Under the pieces are notes generated by a model. That model made no database searches, had not been told where the DNA came from, and worked only from the letters and a program-made list of their open reading frames with translations. From the NCBI GenBank assembly GCA_035647075.1, contig DASROF010000243.1, positions 1 to 9,057 on the forward strand: a stretch of 9,057 bases of DNA, in the 5' to 3' direction. Positions 1 to 5,820 of this stretch are shown in pieces. The DNA is from Gp6-AA40 sp035647075 (GTDB lineage Bacteria > Acidobacteriota > Vicinamibacteria > Vicinamibacterales > UBA2999). Positions within the stretch are counted from its first letter, which is position 1. The number at the start of each line of letters is the position of its first letter. The translations under genes and the position numbers were made by a program.

Positions 1-574
1 GTTCAGGATGCCTCATGCCGATGGCCAGGGCCGCGCTGGCGCCGGCGTCGTGACCCGCCAGGCCGCGGCTCATACGATGTGCCAGCGTTCGATAGTGGCT
101 GTCGATGTAGGGCACCAGCTCCTCGGCGACAAAACGCTCCCAGTTCGCCGAGTACGTCGTGCCCTTCAGCCCCGTGGCGTTCGGCGTCACGACGATGAAT
201 TCACTGAAGCCCTGAGCCGCCGCGAGGCGATCGCCGCTCTGCTGCAGCGCGGCAGTCTCCAGAAACGTGCTTTCGGCACCGCCCTGTCCATGAAGCATAT
301 AGACCGTCGGAAAGCGGCGGTTCTGGTCGCCAGCGTAGCTGGGGGGTAAGTAGACAGTCACGGCACGGTCGGGCGAATCGCCCTGCGAGTTTCCTTCGAG
401 CGCCTTGCCGTGCACCGTGATGCGCTCGATCGCGCTGGCACCCCCTCGACCGCCGCGGCCGGGCCCGCCAGGGCCGCCTGGAGGTGCGCCACCGCGCCGC
501 TGCGCACCTGGCTGCGCCGTCGAGAAAGCCACAACGGCCACTACGCACAGAATCACGACTCGCTTCGACTGCAT
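1..574 (-). CDS. Secreted esterase-family protein (alpha/beta hydrolase), C-terminus cut by window edge; nucleophile Ser replaced by Asp
   Basis: The reading frame is open from the ATG at 574 to the left edge (191 codons), so the C-terminus lies outside. Residues 1-20 form a hydrophobic signal peptide; residues 24-47 are rich in Gly, Arg and Pro. From about residue 52 it closely parallels the divergent neighbour at 644-1825: TVHG..., VYLPPSYA, a HGQGG loop (95-99, oxyanion-hole position), PYIDSHYRT (155-163). This places it in the PF00756-type esterase family. The nucleophile elbow reads GHDAG (174-178), with Asp176 where the neighbour has Ser168 in GHSMG. Family membership rests on this paralogy; catalytic activity is doubtful without the Ser. 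No strong ribosome site precedes the ATG (AGGG five bases upstream is weak), and a TANNNT box lies 10 nt upstream. The later Asp/His of a triad cannot be seen here. Confidence 0.85.
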   Translation of the reverse strand, partial: MQSKRVVILCVVAVVAFSTAQPGAQRRGGAPPGGPGGPGRGGRGGASAIERITVHGKALEGNSQGDSPDRAVTVYLPPSYAGDQNRRFPTVYMLHGQGGAESTFLETAALQQSGDRLAAAQGFSEFIVVTPNATGLKGTTYSANWERFVAEELVPYIDSHYRTLAHRMSRGLAGHDAGASAALAIGMRHPE

Positions 575-585
575 CAGGGCCCTGA
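574..585. other. 12-bp perfect palindrome over the leftward esterase start
   Basis: TCAGGGCCCTGA reads the same on both strands. It covers the first base of the leftward ATG and the edge of its TANNNT box. It could be an operator for the divergent promoters, but a 12-bp palindrome is expected about twice by chance in 9 kb. Confidence 0.2.
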
Positions 586-590
586 GCTTA
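585..590 (-). promoter_or_regulatory. Candidate -10 box (TAAGCT) for the leftward esterase
   Basis: On the minus strand TAAGCT fits TANNNT and ends 10 nt before the ATG at 574, which would give a near-leaderless transcript. The same octamer TGTAAGCT precedes the gene starting at 2280. No good -35 was seen. Confidence 0.35.
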
Positions 591-616
591 CATCCTCCCA
601 GCGTTGGGCGTAATAT
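588..616 (+). promoter_or_regulatory. Candidate promoter for the rightward esterase
   Basis: TTACAT (588-593), a 17-bp spacer and TAATAT (611-616) resemble a sigma-70 promoter with a good -10 and a weak -35. It would start transcription about 20 nt before the GTG at 644, leaving room for the Shine-Dalgarno site at 632-638. Confidence 0.4.
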
Positions 617-631
617 GCGGTCGACTTACCT

Positions 632-638
632 GGAGGAG
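632..638 (+). promoter_or_regulatory. Shine-Dalgarno site deciding the GTG start at 644
   Basis: GGAGGAG lies five bases before GTG 644. This strong site supports the GTG start, which also gives a proper signal peptide. Confidence 0.7.
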
Positions 639-643
639 TTGCC

Positions 644-1825
644 GTGATTCATCGCTCTTCGATACTGATTCTGGCTGCGGCCGTCGCGGCGCTCGTCGTA
701 CTTCCGCAGGGTGCGAGCGCTCAAGCTCAGGCGAAGAAGGGAACGGTGGAGAAGATCACCGTCCACGGCGACGCGCTCGTCGGCAACCTCGCCGGCGAAC
801 CGGCCGATCGTACGGTGTTCGTCTACCTGCCGCCCAGCTATGCGACCGATCGGAGCCGCCGGTACCCGGTCGCCTACCTGCTCCACGGGTACGGCCTCAC
901 GGGCGAACGCTGGATGACGTTCGCCAAGATGTCAGACGCGGCCGATCGAGTCATGGCAACTGGCAGCGTCAAGGAAATGATCCTGGTCAATCCCGACTCG
1001 TGGACGAAGAACGGCGGCAGCATGTATTCCTCGTCGCCGACGTCTGGCGACTGGGAAGCGTTCATGGCCGATGATCTCGTGAAATATATCGACAGCCACT
1101 ACCGCACGATCGCGACGCGCGAGAGCCGCGGACTGGGCGGTCATTCGATGGGCGGCTATGGCACCGTTCGCATCGGCATGAAACGGCCCGACGTCTTCTC
1201 GAGCCTCTACATCATGAGCGCGTGCTGCCTGATGAACGATCCGACGCCACGGGGCGGCGGACCCGGACGTGCGGGCGGACAGCGCGGCGCGGCGGGAGCG
1301 GCGGGAACAGCCGCAGCAAACGGACAACCGGCTGCAGCGACGGCCGACGCTACCGGTCAGGCTGCTCCGGCGCGCGGTGCGGGCGACGGACGTGCGGGCG
1401 CGGCAGGAGGACGCGGGCGCGGAGCGGGCGGCTTCGGCAACGTACAGCTGGCCGAGGCGCAAGCCTGGTCCGCGAATCCAAACAATCCGCCGGACTACGC
1501 CGATCTCCCCGTGCGCGACGGCGAAGTGCAGCCGCTGATTCGACAGAAGTGGATCGCGAATTCTCCGCTGGCGATGCTCGACCAGCACTACTCGAACCTG
1601 AAGAAGTATTCGGCGATCGCCATTGAGGTCGGAACGATGGACGGCCTCGCCTCGAGCAATCGGGATCTGGATAAGGCGATGACCCAGATGGGCATCCAGC
1701 ACACGTTCGAGACGTACGAAGGCGACCACACGAACCGCGTGCCGGAACGGATCGAGATGAATGTGTTGCCGTTCTTCTCGAAGAATCTGGCGTCCACGGC
1801 TGCGCGGTCAACGGCGAAGCGATAA
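644..1825 (+). CDS. Secreted esterase-family alpha/beta hydrolase with low-complexity insert
   Basis: A 393-residue exported protein starting at GTG. Residues 1-26 are a signal peptide ending in an A-S-A cleavage site. The rest matches the PF00756 esterase family (esterase D / feruloyl esterase / trehalose mycolyltransferase fold): YLPPSYA (61-67), HGYG (81-84, oxyanion region), nucleophile elbow GHSMGG with Ser168, likely acid Asp333 in GTMDG, and likely catalytic His362 in GDHTN. It probably hydrolyses an ester in the periplasm or outside the cell; the substrate cannot be read from sequence. Residues about 202-266 form an Ala/Gly/Arg/Pro-rich low-complexity insert, between the strand after the elbow and the rest of the fold, where this family often carries lid-like insertions. 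It is divergent from a paralog at 574-1, suggesting a local duplication with inversion. It ends facing the leftward gene at 2280-1921. Confidence 0.9.
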   Translation: MIHRSSILILAAAVAALVVLPQGASAQAQAKKGTVEKITVHGDALVGNLAGEPADRTVFVYLPPSYATDRSRRYPVAYLLHGYGLTGERWMTFAKMSDAADRVMATGSVKEMILVNPDSWTKNGGSMYSSSPTSGDWEAFMADDLVKYIDSHYRTIATRESRGLGGHSMGGYGTVRIGMKRPDVFSSLYIMSACCLMNDPTPRGGGPGRAGGQRGAAGAAGTAAANGQPAAATADATGQAAPARGAGDGRAGAAGGRGRGAGGFGNVQLAEAQAWSANPNNPPDYADLPVRDGEVQPLIRQKWIANSPLAMLDQHYSNLKKYSAIAIEVGTMDGLASSNRDLDKAMTQMGIQHTFETYEGDHTNRVPERIEMNVLPFFSKNLASTAARSTAKR

Positions 1826-1827
1826 CG

Positions 1828-1909
1828 GGTGCGAGCAGGCCTTCGCTGGTCGGTGCAAGTAGCCTTCGAACGTCGGTGTAAGCAGCCTTCGAGCGTTGGT
1901 GTAAGAGGC
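1828..1909. repeat. Tandem 23-bp repeat, about 3.5 copies, in a convergent gap
   Basis: Units start at 1828 (24 bp, diverged), 1852, 1875 and 1898 (12 bp, partial). The consensus is GGTGYAAGYAG followed by CCTTCGARCGTY. Each full unit contains a TTCGAR core. The array starts three bases after the esterase stop and ends before the stop of the opposing gene. No uracil-tract terminator is visible. The copies abut without spacers, so it is not a CRISPR array. It looks like a dispersed intergenic repeat. Confidence 0.8.
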
Positions 1910-1920
1910 ACGCTCGCCGC

Positions 1921-2280
1921 TCAAGCGTCGTGGTCGGTCTCCCAGTGCACTCGCTTCATGACATGGTGAACGCCTGGTGTGAGCAGCAATCCGGTGACTG
2001 CGATCACGAGGAGGCCTGAGTAGAGCGCGTAGATCCCGGCGAACATCTTGCCGGGGTCGGAGAGATCGGTCTGCATCGGCCCCATGCCGCTCAGCAGCAT
2101 CGCCGAGTTCACGAAGGCATCCATCGGCTTCATGTCCTCGTAATGCTCGTAGCCCCACATGCCGAAGACAAGGGACCCGCCGAGCAAGGCGAGCGAAAAA
2201 CCCAGGTGCAGGAGCAACCGCGCCGCAAGCGCGCGGGGTGTTGGCTGCTGATGTCGAGCGCCGCCGTGCTTTTTTTCCAC
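1921..2280 (-). CDS. Small two-helix membrane protein resembling a K+ channel pore module without a selectivity filter
   Basis: A 119-residue protein from a GTG start. Residues 22-42 and 79-101 are transmembrane helices. Between them are a short amphipathic stretch (54-64) and the turn SGMGPM (64-69), followed by DPGKMFAGIYALYSG. This order (helix, pore-helix-like segment, turn, then x-G-x-x-F-A-x-x-Y-A-L at the start of the last helix) is that of two-helix potassium channels of the Ion_trans_2 type. However, the position of the TVGYG filter holds GMGP, so K+ selectivity is not expected. Small proteins of this type are, as I recall, common in environmental bacteria and often auto-annotated as channel-related. 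Real function unknown. No Shine-Dalgarno site is present; a TANNNT box ends 8 nt upstream. It lies 32 bp after the DUF4188 gene. Confidence 0.75.
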   Translation of the reverse strand: MEKKHGGARHQQPTPRALAARLLLHLGFSLALLGGSLVFGMWGYEHYEDMKPMDAFVNSAMLLSGMGPMQTDLSDPGKMFAGIYALYSGLLVIAVTGLLLTPGVHHVMKRVHWETDHDA

Positions 2281-2288
2281 AGCGGGTC

Positions 2289-2294
2289 AGCTTA
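2289..2294 (-). promoter_or_regulatory. Candidate leaderless -10 box (TAAGCT) for the small membrane protein
   Basis: TAAGCT on the minus strand ends exactly 8 nt before the GTG at 2280, so transcription would begin at or next to the start codon. The absence of a Shine-Dalgarno site agrees with this. No clear -35 is present. Confidence 0.4.
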
Positions 2295-2312
2295 CACCCG
2301 TCGCACCTGAGG

Positions 2313-2816
2313 TTAGACGTCCTCTTCTCCCAGCGGCGCAGCGATAGTCGACGCTCCGGCTACTCCGGCTCGCGCGCGCGCTGAAAACAGTCGGCCGCGA
2401 GCTGGTTGCTCGGGAGCGAACGCGAGAAGTCCCGTCCTGGCGACCATGTCGTCATACACAGCTTCCATGCCGCCGCGCATGAAGTACGTCTCGTGCCAGA
2501 AGCCCGTGCCTCCCGAATCGCGGATGAACCGCCGCCACCATTCGCGATGCGGATCCGAGCGCGCCCAGCGCTCGAGCGAGTCGAAGTCGCGCCAGTACTG
2601 GCGCATGCCCGCGTGCGGTGGAAACATGGAAAACAGGAAGTTCTCGTGGAGCAGTAGCCCATCAGGTCGCGCGGCGACGCTATTGGCAATCCGCGGCCCG
2701 AACCCGAACAGTGTCTTGATCCCGGCGACCCGGTTGACACGCATGCCGAGATAGATGACGACGAGGTCCGGGTAGGCGCTGAGATCAACGGTGCGGCGAT
2801 GAACTTTCTCGGCCAT
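2313..2816 (-). CDS. DUF4188 / monooxygenase-like (dimeric alpha-beta barrel) family protein
   Basis: A 167-residue soluble protein with no signal peptide. Residues 9-130 match the DUF4188 family (Pfam 'Monooxygenase_af470-like') as I remember it: an early strand VVIYLGMRVNR (19-29), a central QYWRDFDSLERWAR (73-86), HREWWRRF (90-97), and the hallmark GFWHETYFMRGGMEAVYDDM (105-124). The family has a ferredoxin-like dimeric alpha-beta barrel fold, related by structure to small cofactor-free monooxygenases, but reactions are mostly uncharacterised. Residues 131-167 form an unconserved Ala/Arg-rich tail. The ATG at 2816 is preceded by a G-run, and a TACGAT box lies 8 nt upstream. It is followed by the small membrane protein, 32 bp on, and preceded by the lipoprotein gene; co-transcription is possible. 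Confidence 0.8.
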   Translation of the reverse strand: MAEKVHRRTVDLSAYPDLVVIYLGMRVNRVAGIKTLFGFGPRIANSVAARPDGLLLHENFLFSMFPPHAGMRQYWRDFDSLERWARSDPHREWWRRFIRDSGGTGFWHETYFMRGGMEAVYDDMVARTGLLAFAPEQPARGRLFSARARAGVAGASTIAAPLGEEDV

Positions 2817-2824
2817 GCCCCCGC

Positions 2825-2830
2825 ATCGTA
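2825..2830 (-). promoter_or_regulatory. Candidate leaderless -10 box (TACGAT) for the DUF4188 gene
   Basis: TACGAT on the minus strand ends 8 nt before ATG 2816. A weak -35-like TCGAAC lies 17 bp further upstream. This spacing puts the transcription start at or close to the A of the ATG. Confidence 0.4.
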
Positions 2831-2884
2831 ATTCAGGAGCAGGACGAGTTCGATCGTCAGCAGTACCAGGAACGCGTCCGGTCC

Positions 2885-3919
2885 CTATCGCCAGCCAAGC
2901 TGGATGACGTCGAAATCATCGCCGCGCAGGTTGCCGAACGCCGGGTTCAGCTCGCTATTGTTCCAGCGAGCGTCCATGGCGCCCGTCACATAGAGGTCGC
3001 TGCCGTTGTCCGCGACGATCAGGCCGTGCGTCTGCATGCCACGGAAGATGTTCCGGACATAGGCGGGATACGAGGACAGGTCCTTTGATGCTTTGAGTCG
3101 CAGCCGCGCGCCCATCGGCAGCGCGCCTGCCGATGATCCGGCGCGGTGCGACGCGGGCCAGACGTAGCCGTTCGTCGCGCGCACGGTGACGCGCAGGGCG
3201 TGGCGGACTGGTCCGCGCACGGCTTCGTCGTAGCGCACGAGTCCGGGCAGAATCGCGAGACCCGCGGCGTCCGCGGACGTCCACCCCTCCGGCCGACGCG
3301 CATTGGAGGCGAGATTGAAGACAGCGCCGGATCCCGCTTCCCAGCGTTGGGCGCCGGAATTCCAGTGCGCGGTAAACAGCTCGAAGAGCAGCCAGCGATC
3401 GCGATCGACGATCAGCAGATGCCGATCACCGCCCGATCCGCCGCCAGGCACACCGCCTTCGATGTAGTTCGGCTGCGTCGCCGCCGCAGGCGGAATCGGA
3501 TAGCCAGGCTCGGCGCCGAACCCGCTGTCGCTTTCGCTTCCGTAGGCGGTAAAGGTGATCGGCACGCGCGGCTGATCGCCGCCGACGCCAATGTATGGGA
3601 TTCCGTACGGCGGCGGTCCGAAATCAGGATGCGACGCGCGAGTGCGGCCAAGGTAGTCGATGTACGCGCTCGACTGTGGATCGACGGGCGCGCTGGAGAT
3701 GTCCTGATTCCACCAGTTGTCGTCGGGAAAGAGCCGCCGGCCGCCAAAGTCGTCGGCGAGCTGCACGCCGGTGGACGACGCCCCGCCTGTGCCTGGCGAT
3801 CCCGGAGAATCAGAGGGACTCGTCGGGCTCGCCCCGCACGCAATCGACACGAGCAGCAGCGCGCCGCACAACGATGCGGAGCCTGCATGGACAGACGAGA
3901 AGGCGCGAACGACGTGCAT
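2885..3919 (-). CDS. Predicted lipoprotein of a conserved uncharacterised secreted family
   Basis: A 344-residue protein from ATG 3919. A TTG at 3940 would add seven residues; the ATG gives a more normal signal peptide. Residues 13-27 are hydrophobic and end in VSIAC, a slightly atypical lipobox with Cys28 as the likely lipidated residue. A Ser/Pro/Gly/Thr-rich tether follows (31-50). The globular part has distinctive blocks: LFPDDNWWNQDIS (63-75), HPDFGPPPYGIPYIGV (97-112), GDRHLLIVDRD (164-174), EGWTSADAAGLAILPGLVRYDE (211-232), RHALRVTV (239-246), LRLKAS (273-278), ADNGSDLYVTGAMDARWN (303-320). I recognise this as a recurring family of exported proteins in soil bacteria, but I know of no assigned function or enzyme class. 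The DNGS and WTSADAAG blocks look like conserved site residues. It is first of three leftward genes. Confidence 0.8.
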   Translation of the reverse strand: MHVVRAFSSVHAGSASLCGALLLVSIACGASPTSPSDSPGSPGTGGASSTGVQLADDFGGRRLFPDDNWWNQDISSAPVDPQSSAYIDYLGRTRASHPDFGPPPYGIPYIGVGGDQPRVPITFTAYGSESDSGFGAEPGYPIPPAAATQPNYIEGGVPGGGSGGDRHLLIVDRDRWLLFELFTAHWNSGAQRWEAGSGAVFNLASNARRPEGWTSADAAGLAILPGLVRYDEAVRGPVRHALRVTVRATNGYVWPASHRAGSSAGALPMGARLRLKASKDLSSYPAYVRNIFRGMQTHGLIVADNGSDLYVTGAMDARWNNSELNPAFGNLRGDDFDVIQLGWR

Positions 3920-4003
3920 GGGACGCCGACTCGTCCGCAAGAGTCAGACCACTTGTGACTATTCAAACTCTCCGCGCGGTTGCACAATACCGCGTCGGAT
4001 GGA

Positions 4004-4021
4004 GTCCGGCTAAATCCGGAC
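4004..4021 (+). other. 6-bp perfect hairpin upstream of the DUF3617 gene
   Basis: GTCCGG and CCGGAC flank the loop CTAAAT, 20 nt before ATG 4042. The AT-rich loop could be part of a -10 (TAAATC). The site might be an operator or a leader hairpin. The remainder of the gap 3920-4041 between the divergent genes has no other clear signal beyond weak promoter-like words. Confidence 0.35.
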
Positions 4022-4041
4022 ACTACGTCAGGAGCTCTCTC

Positions 4042-4485
4042 ATGAAAACCGTTTCCGTCATCGCGCTTGCAATGCTCGCCACAGCCGCCGTGATCGCGCA
4101 GTCGGGCATGCGCCCCGGACAATGGGAAACCACGACGCAGATGCAGATGCCGAACGTCCCGAACCTGCCGGCGGGTTTCCAGATGCCAGTGCAGAAGAAC
4201 ACGATGTGCATCACGCCGGAACTGGCGAAGGACCCGGCCAGCGCGGTACCACGTCAGACCGGCCGCGGCCGCGGCGGCAAGGACGACTGCAAGGTCACGG
4301 ATTACAAGATGACCGGCAACACCGCCACGTGGTCGCTCGCATGCACCAGCCCCGACAAGGTGACCGGCACCGGCGAGATGACCTTCGGTGACGACAGCTA
4401 CACCAACACCATGAAGATGGTGACCGCACAGGGCGAGATGACGATGAAGACGACGGGCAAGCGCATCGGCGACTGCCCGAAGTAG
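4042..4485 (+). CDS. Secreted DUF3617 family protein
   Basis: A 147-residue exported protein. ATG 4042 is preceded by AGGAG (4030-4034) with seven bases of spacing. Residues 1-19 form a signal peptide, probably cleaved before Gln20. The mature part has the DUF3617 (PF12276) pattern: GMRPGQWETTTQMQMP near the start (22-37), four cysteines (56, 83, 101, 145) in the family's usual places (MCITPE, DCKV, LACTS, GDCPK), and alternating strands such as GTGEMTFGDDSYTNTMKM (109-126). These cysteines probably form two disulfides in the periplasm. Function of the family is unknown. Thirteen methionines in 147 residues, many alternating along strands, is high for a GC-rich genome but seems usual for this family. 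The stop lies 9 bp from the stop of the opposing gene, leaving no room for a separate terminator. Confidence 0.88.
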   Translation: MKTVSVIALAMLATAAVIAQSGMRPGQWETTTQMQMPNVPNLPAGFQMPVQKNTMCITPELAKDPASAVPRQTGRGRGGKDDCKVTDYKMTGNTATWSLACTSPDKVTGTGEMTFGDDSYTNTMKMVTAQGEMTMKTTGKRIGDCPK

Positions 4486-4494
4486 TCCGCGCTC

Positions 4495-5190
4495 TCACGA
4501 GTCTTCCCCTGCCAGCGGCGACTCGGCCATTGCAGCAGCCGCGCGTGCGGTCTCGATCGTGATTCCGCGGGAGCGGAGAAACGACGAGGCCGCGCTCTCC
4601 TCTCGCATCAGCGCCGCGACGACGTGCGCCGTTGCGATCTTCGCGTGGCCGAGGCGATCGGCCTCCTCGGCGGCCGCCGTGAACACAGCTTTCGTCGCGT
4701 CCTGAAACGGAATCTGCACCGGCTCGACGATCACCTCGCGCGGTTCATCGGGCACGACGACTGCCGAACGCGCCTCCTCCAGCGTCACACCCGTCGTCTT
4801 CCACAGATCGCGGCTCGAGCGTCCGTCCCCACGAATGACGCCGAGCAACACGTGCTCCGGCCGAATGCGGAGACGTCCGAGCGAGGACGCCTCGTAACGT
4901 GAGTAGAACAGCGCCTGTCTCACTGCCATGGTGAAGCGATCGAACAGCGACGGCCGGGATCCGGGGGCCGGGACTCGGGATTCGGGATCCCCGATCCCTG
5001 ATCCCGGATCCCGATCTTCGATGTGCGCCTTCAGCTTCGGCCAGCTCGCGAAGCCGTACTCGCGCGCGAGCGCATGCTGCGCGTCGACGAGCGTCGCGTT
5101 GGCGTTCTGCTGGCGAAGCTTCTCCAGCAGTGCCTTGGCCTGTTTCTTCAGATGTTCGAGATTGGGGTTGGGCGGCAGATCACGAGACAT
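4495..5190 (-). CDS. Ankyrin-type N-terminal domain fused to a double Clp N-domain, no ATPase
   Basis: A 231-residue cytoplasmic protein. Residues 4-58 (LPPNPNLEHLKKQAKALL..., AREYGFASWPKLKAH) match the short helical module often found at the start of ankyrin-repeat proteins in Acidobacteria and relatives. Residues about 84-145 and 161-220 are two Clp_N (PF02861) repeats: IRPEHVLLGVIR and the second-copy counterpart IATAHVVAALMREE, each preceded by an A-x-x-L/A helix and followed by a G-[VI]-T-[LI]-E turn. In ClpA/ClpC this domain binds adaptors and substrates, but the AAA+ ATPase modules are absent. It may act as an adaptor or stress-linked binder; that is inference. Linker residues 60-80 are Pro/Gly/Asp/Ser-rich and encoded by a heptanucleotide repeat. 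A strong AGGAGGA site (5200-5194) supports ATG 5190. Confidence 0.85.
   Translation of the reverse strand: MSRDLPPNPNLEHLKKQAKALLEKLRQQNANATLVDAQHALAREYGFASWPKLKAHIEDRDPGSGIGDPESRVPAPGSRPSLFDRFTMAVRQALFYSRYEASSLGRLRIRPEHVLLGVIRGDGRSSRDLWKTTGVTLEEARSAVVVPDEPREVIVEPVQIPFQDATKAVFTAAAEEADRLGHAKIATAHVVAALMREESAASSFLRSRGITIETARAAAAMAESPLAGEDS
4956..5011. repeat. Heptanucleotide repeat with inverted halves inside the Clp-N gene
   Basis: On the plus strand five units of GGGATYC type run from 4956 to 4990 (GGGATCC, GGGGGCC, GGGACTC, GGGATTC, GGGATCC). Three units of the complementary type follow to 5011 (CCGATCC, CTGATCC, CGGATCC). Arms 4976-4989 and 4993-5006 can pair with two mismatches around a three-base loop. 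The repeat lies in frame and encodes the interdomain linker. Confidence 0.85.
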
Positions 5191-5328
5191 GACTCCTCCT
5201 TGATGCCCGGTGTCCGCCAGATGGGCAAAGGGGTCAGTTTCGGATCACGGAAGCAGCAGGTGGGATAGTCCCTTTCCGCGGACGGGATGCAACCTGGATT
5301 GCAGGAAGGATCCTATCGCACCTTCGAG
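5191..5328. other. Gap upstream of the Clp-N gene, with a transposon-like phrase
   Basis: This 138-bp gap between the Clp-N start and the stop of the G-x-W gene holds the Clp-N ribosome site (5194-5200). It also holds the word AAAGGGGTCAGTTTC (5226-5240), which resembles end sequences I associate with REP-associated transposases in GC-rich genomes. No second, inverted copy was found here and no ORF is supported. Confidence 0.35.
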
Positions 5329-5820
5329 TCAGCGTGCGTCGACTGGCGGCGCGACCCGGATGGTCCATGCGCCCGAGCGCGGACCCGAGCGCCACGTGCC
5401 GCTGACGGCGGCCTCGACTGCCTTCGCAAACAGGTCTGCGAATCCTCCGGCAGGTTTGAGATCGAGCTTCGCGGTCCACGTCCCCGTGAATTCTCCCGGT
5501 TGCCCGGCGGCGGCCGCGCGCCAGCTCCCCGTCCATCCATCCGGCGACTTGGCGGCCGACCAGCCACCGGTCGCGACCAGACGGCCCTGCGCGTCGAGCA
5601 GCGTCCACGAACCGTTGACGCCACCGCTCTTCAGACGCTCGATCACCGTCCACGTCCCGCCGATCGTCTGGCCAGTGCTGCTGCGCGCCGCCCAGGTGTT
5701 GTCCCGACGCTGCGTCTGTCGGGCAGCGGTGTCCTGCCAAACCAGCGTGAGGACAAGACACACGGCTAGAATTCCGCTCGCAGCTTGCGAGACGGCTATC
5801 GGTGTTTCTCGAATCGCCAT
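5329..5820 (-). CDS. Exported protein with regularly spaced G-x-W motifs, function unknown
   Basis: A 163-residue protein from ATG 5820; a longer in-frame start at 5871 would add an Arg-rich stretch lying wholly inside the upstream gene. Residues 14-28 are hydrophobic (signal peptide or anchor). The body carries G-x-W motifs at residues 55, 70, 85, 98, 113, 141 and 150, mostly 13-15 residues apart, each followed by Thr/Ser/Arg and an alternating polar pattern. This suggests repeated beta-hairpins, perhaps a small beta barrel. I do not recognise a named family. The start lies inside the GNAT gene, with a 25-bp overlap and no good ribosome site, so translation is probably coupled to it. A joint role is not implied by sequence. 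Confidence 0.7.
   Translation of the reverse strand: MAIRETPIAVSQAASGILAVCLVLTLVWQDTAARQTQRRDNTWAARSSTGQTIGGTWTVIERLKSGGVNGSWTLLDAQGRLVATGGWSAAKSPDGWTGSWRAAAAGQPGEFTGTWTAKLDLKPAGGFADLFAKAVEAAVSGTWRSGPRSGAWTIRVAPPVDAR

Noticed and set aside
932..1729. 265-codon open frame on the minus strand within the rightward esterase
   Set aside because: It is antisense to a gene with signal peptide and catalytic motifs; its translation is Arg-rich with no recognisable domain, as expected from GC-rich shadow frames.
1828..1909. Possible CRISPR array
   Set aside because: The 23-bp units abut directly with no spacers and no cas genes are nearby.
3146..3958. 270-codon open frame on the plus strand opposite the lipoprotein gene
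   Set aside because: Arg-rich, no motifs, and wholly antisense to a protein with conserved blocks and a lipobox.
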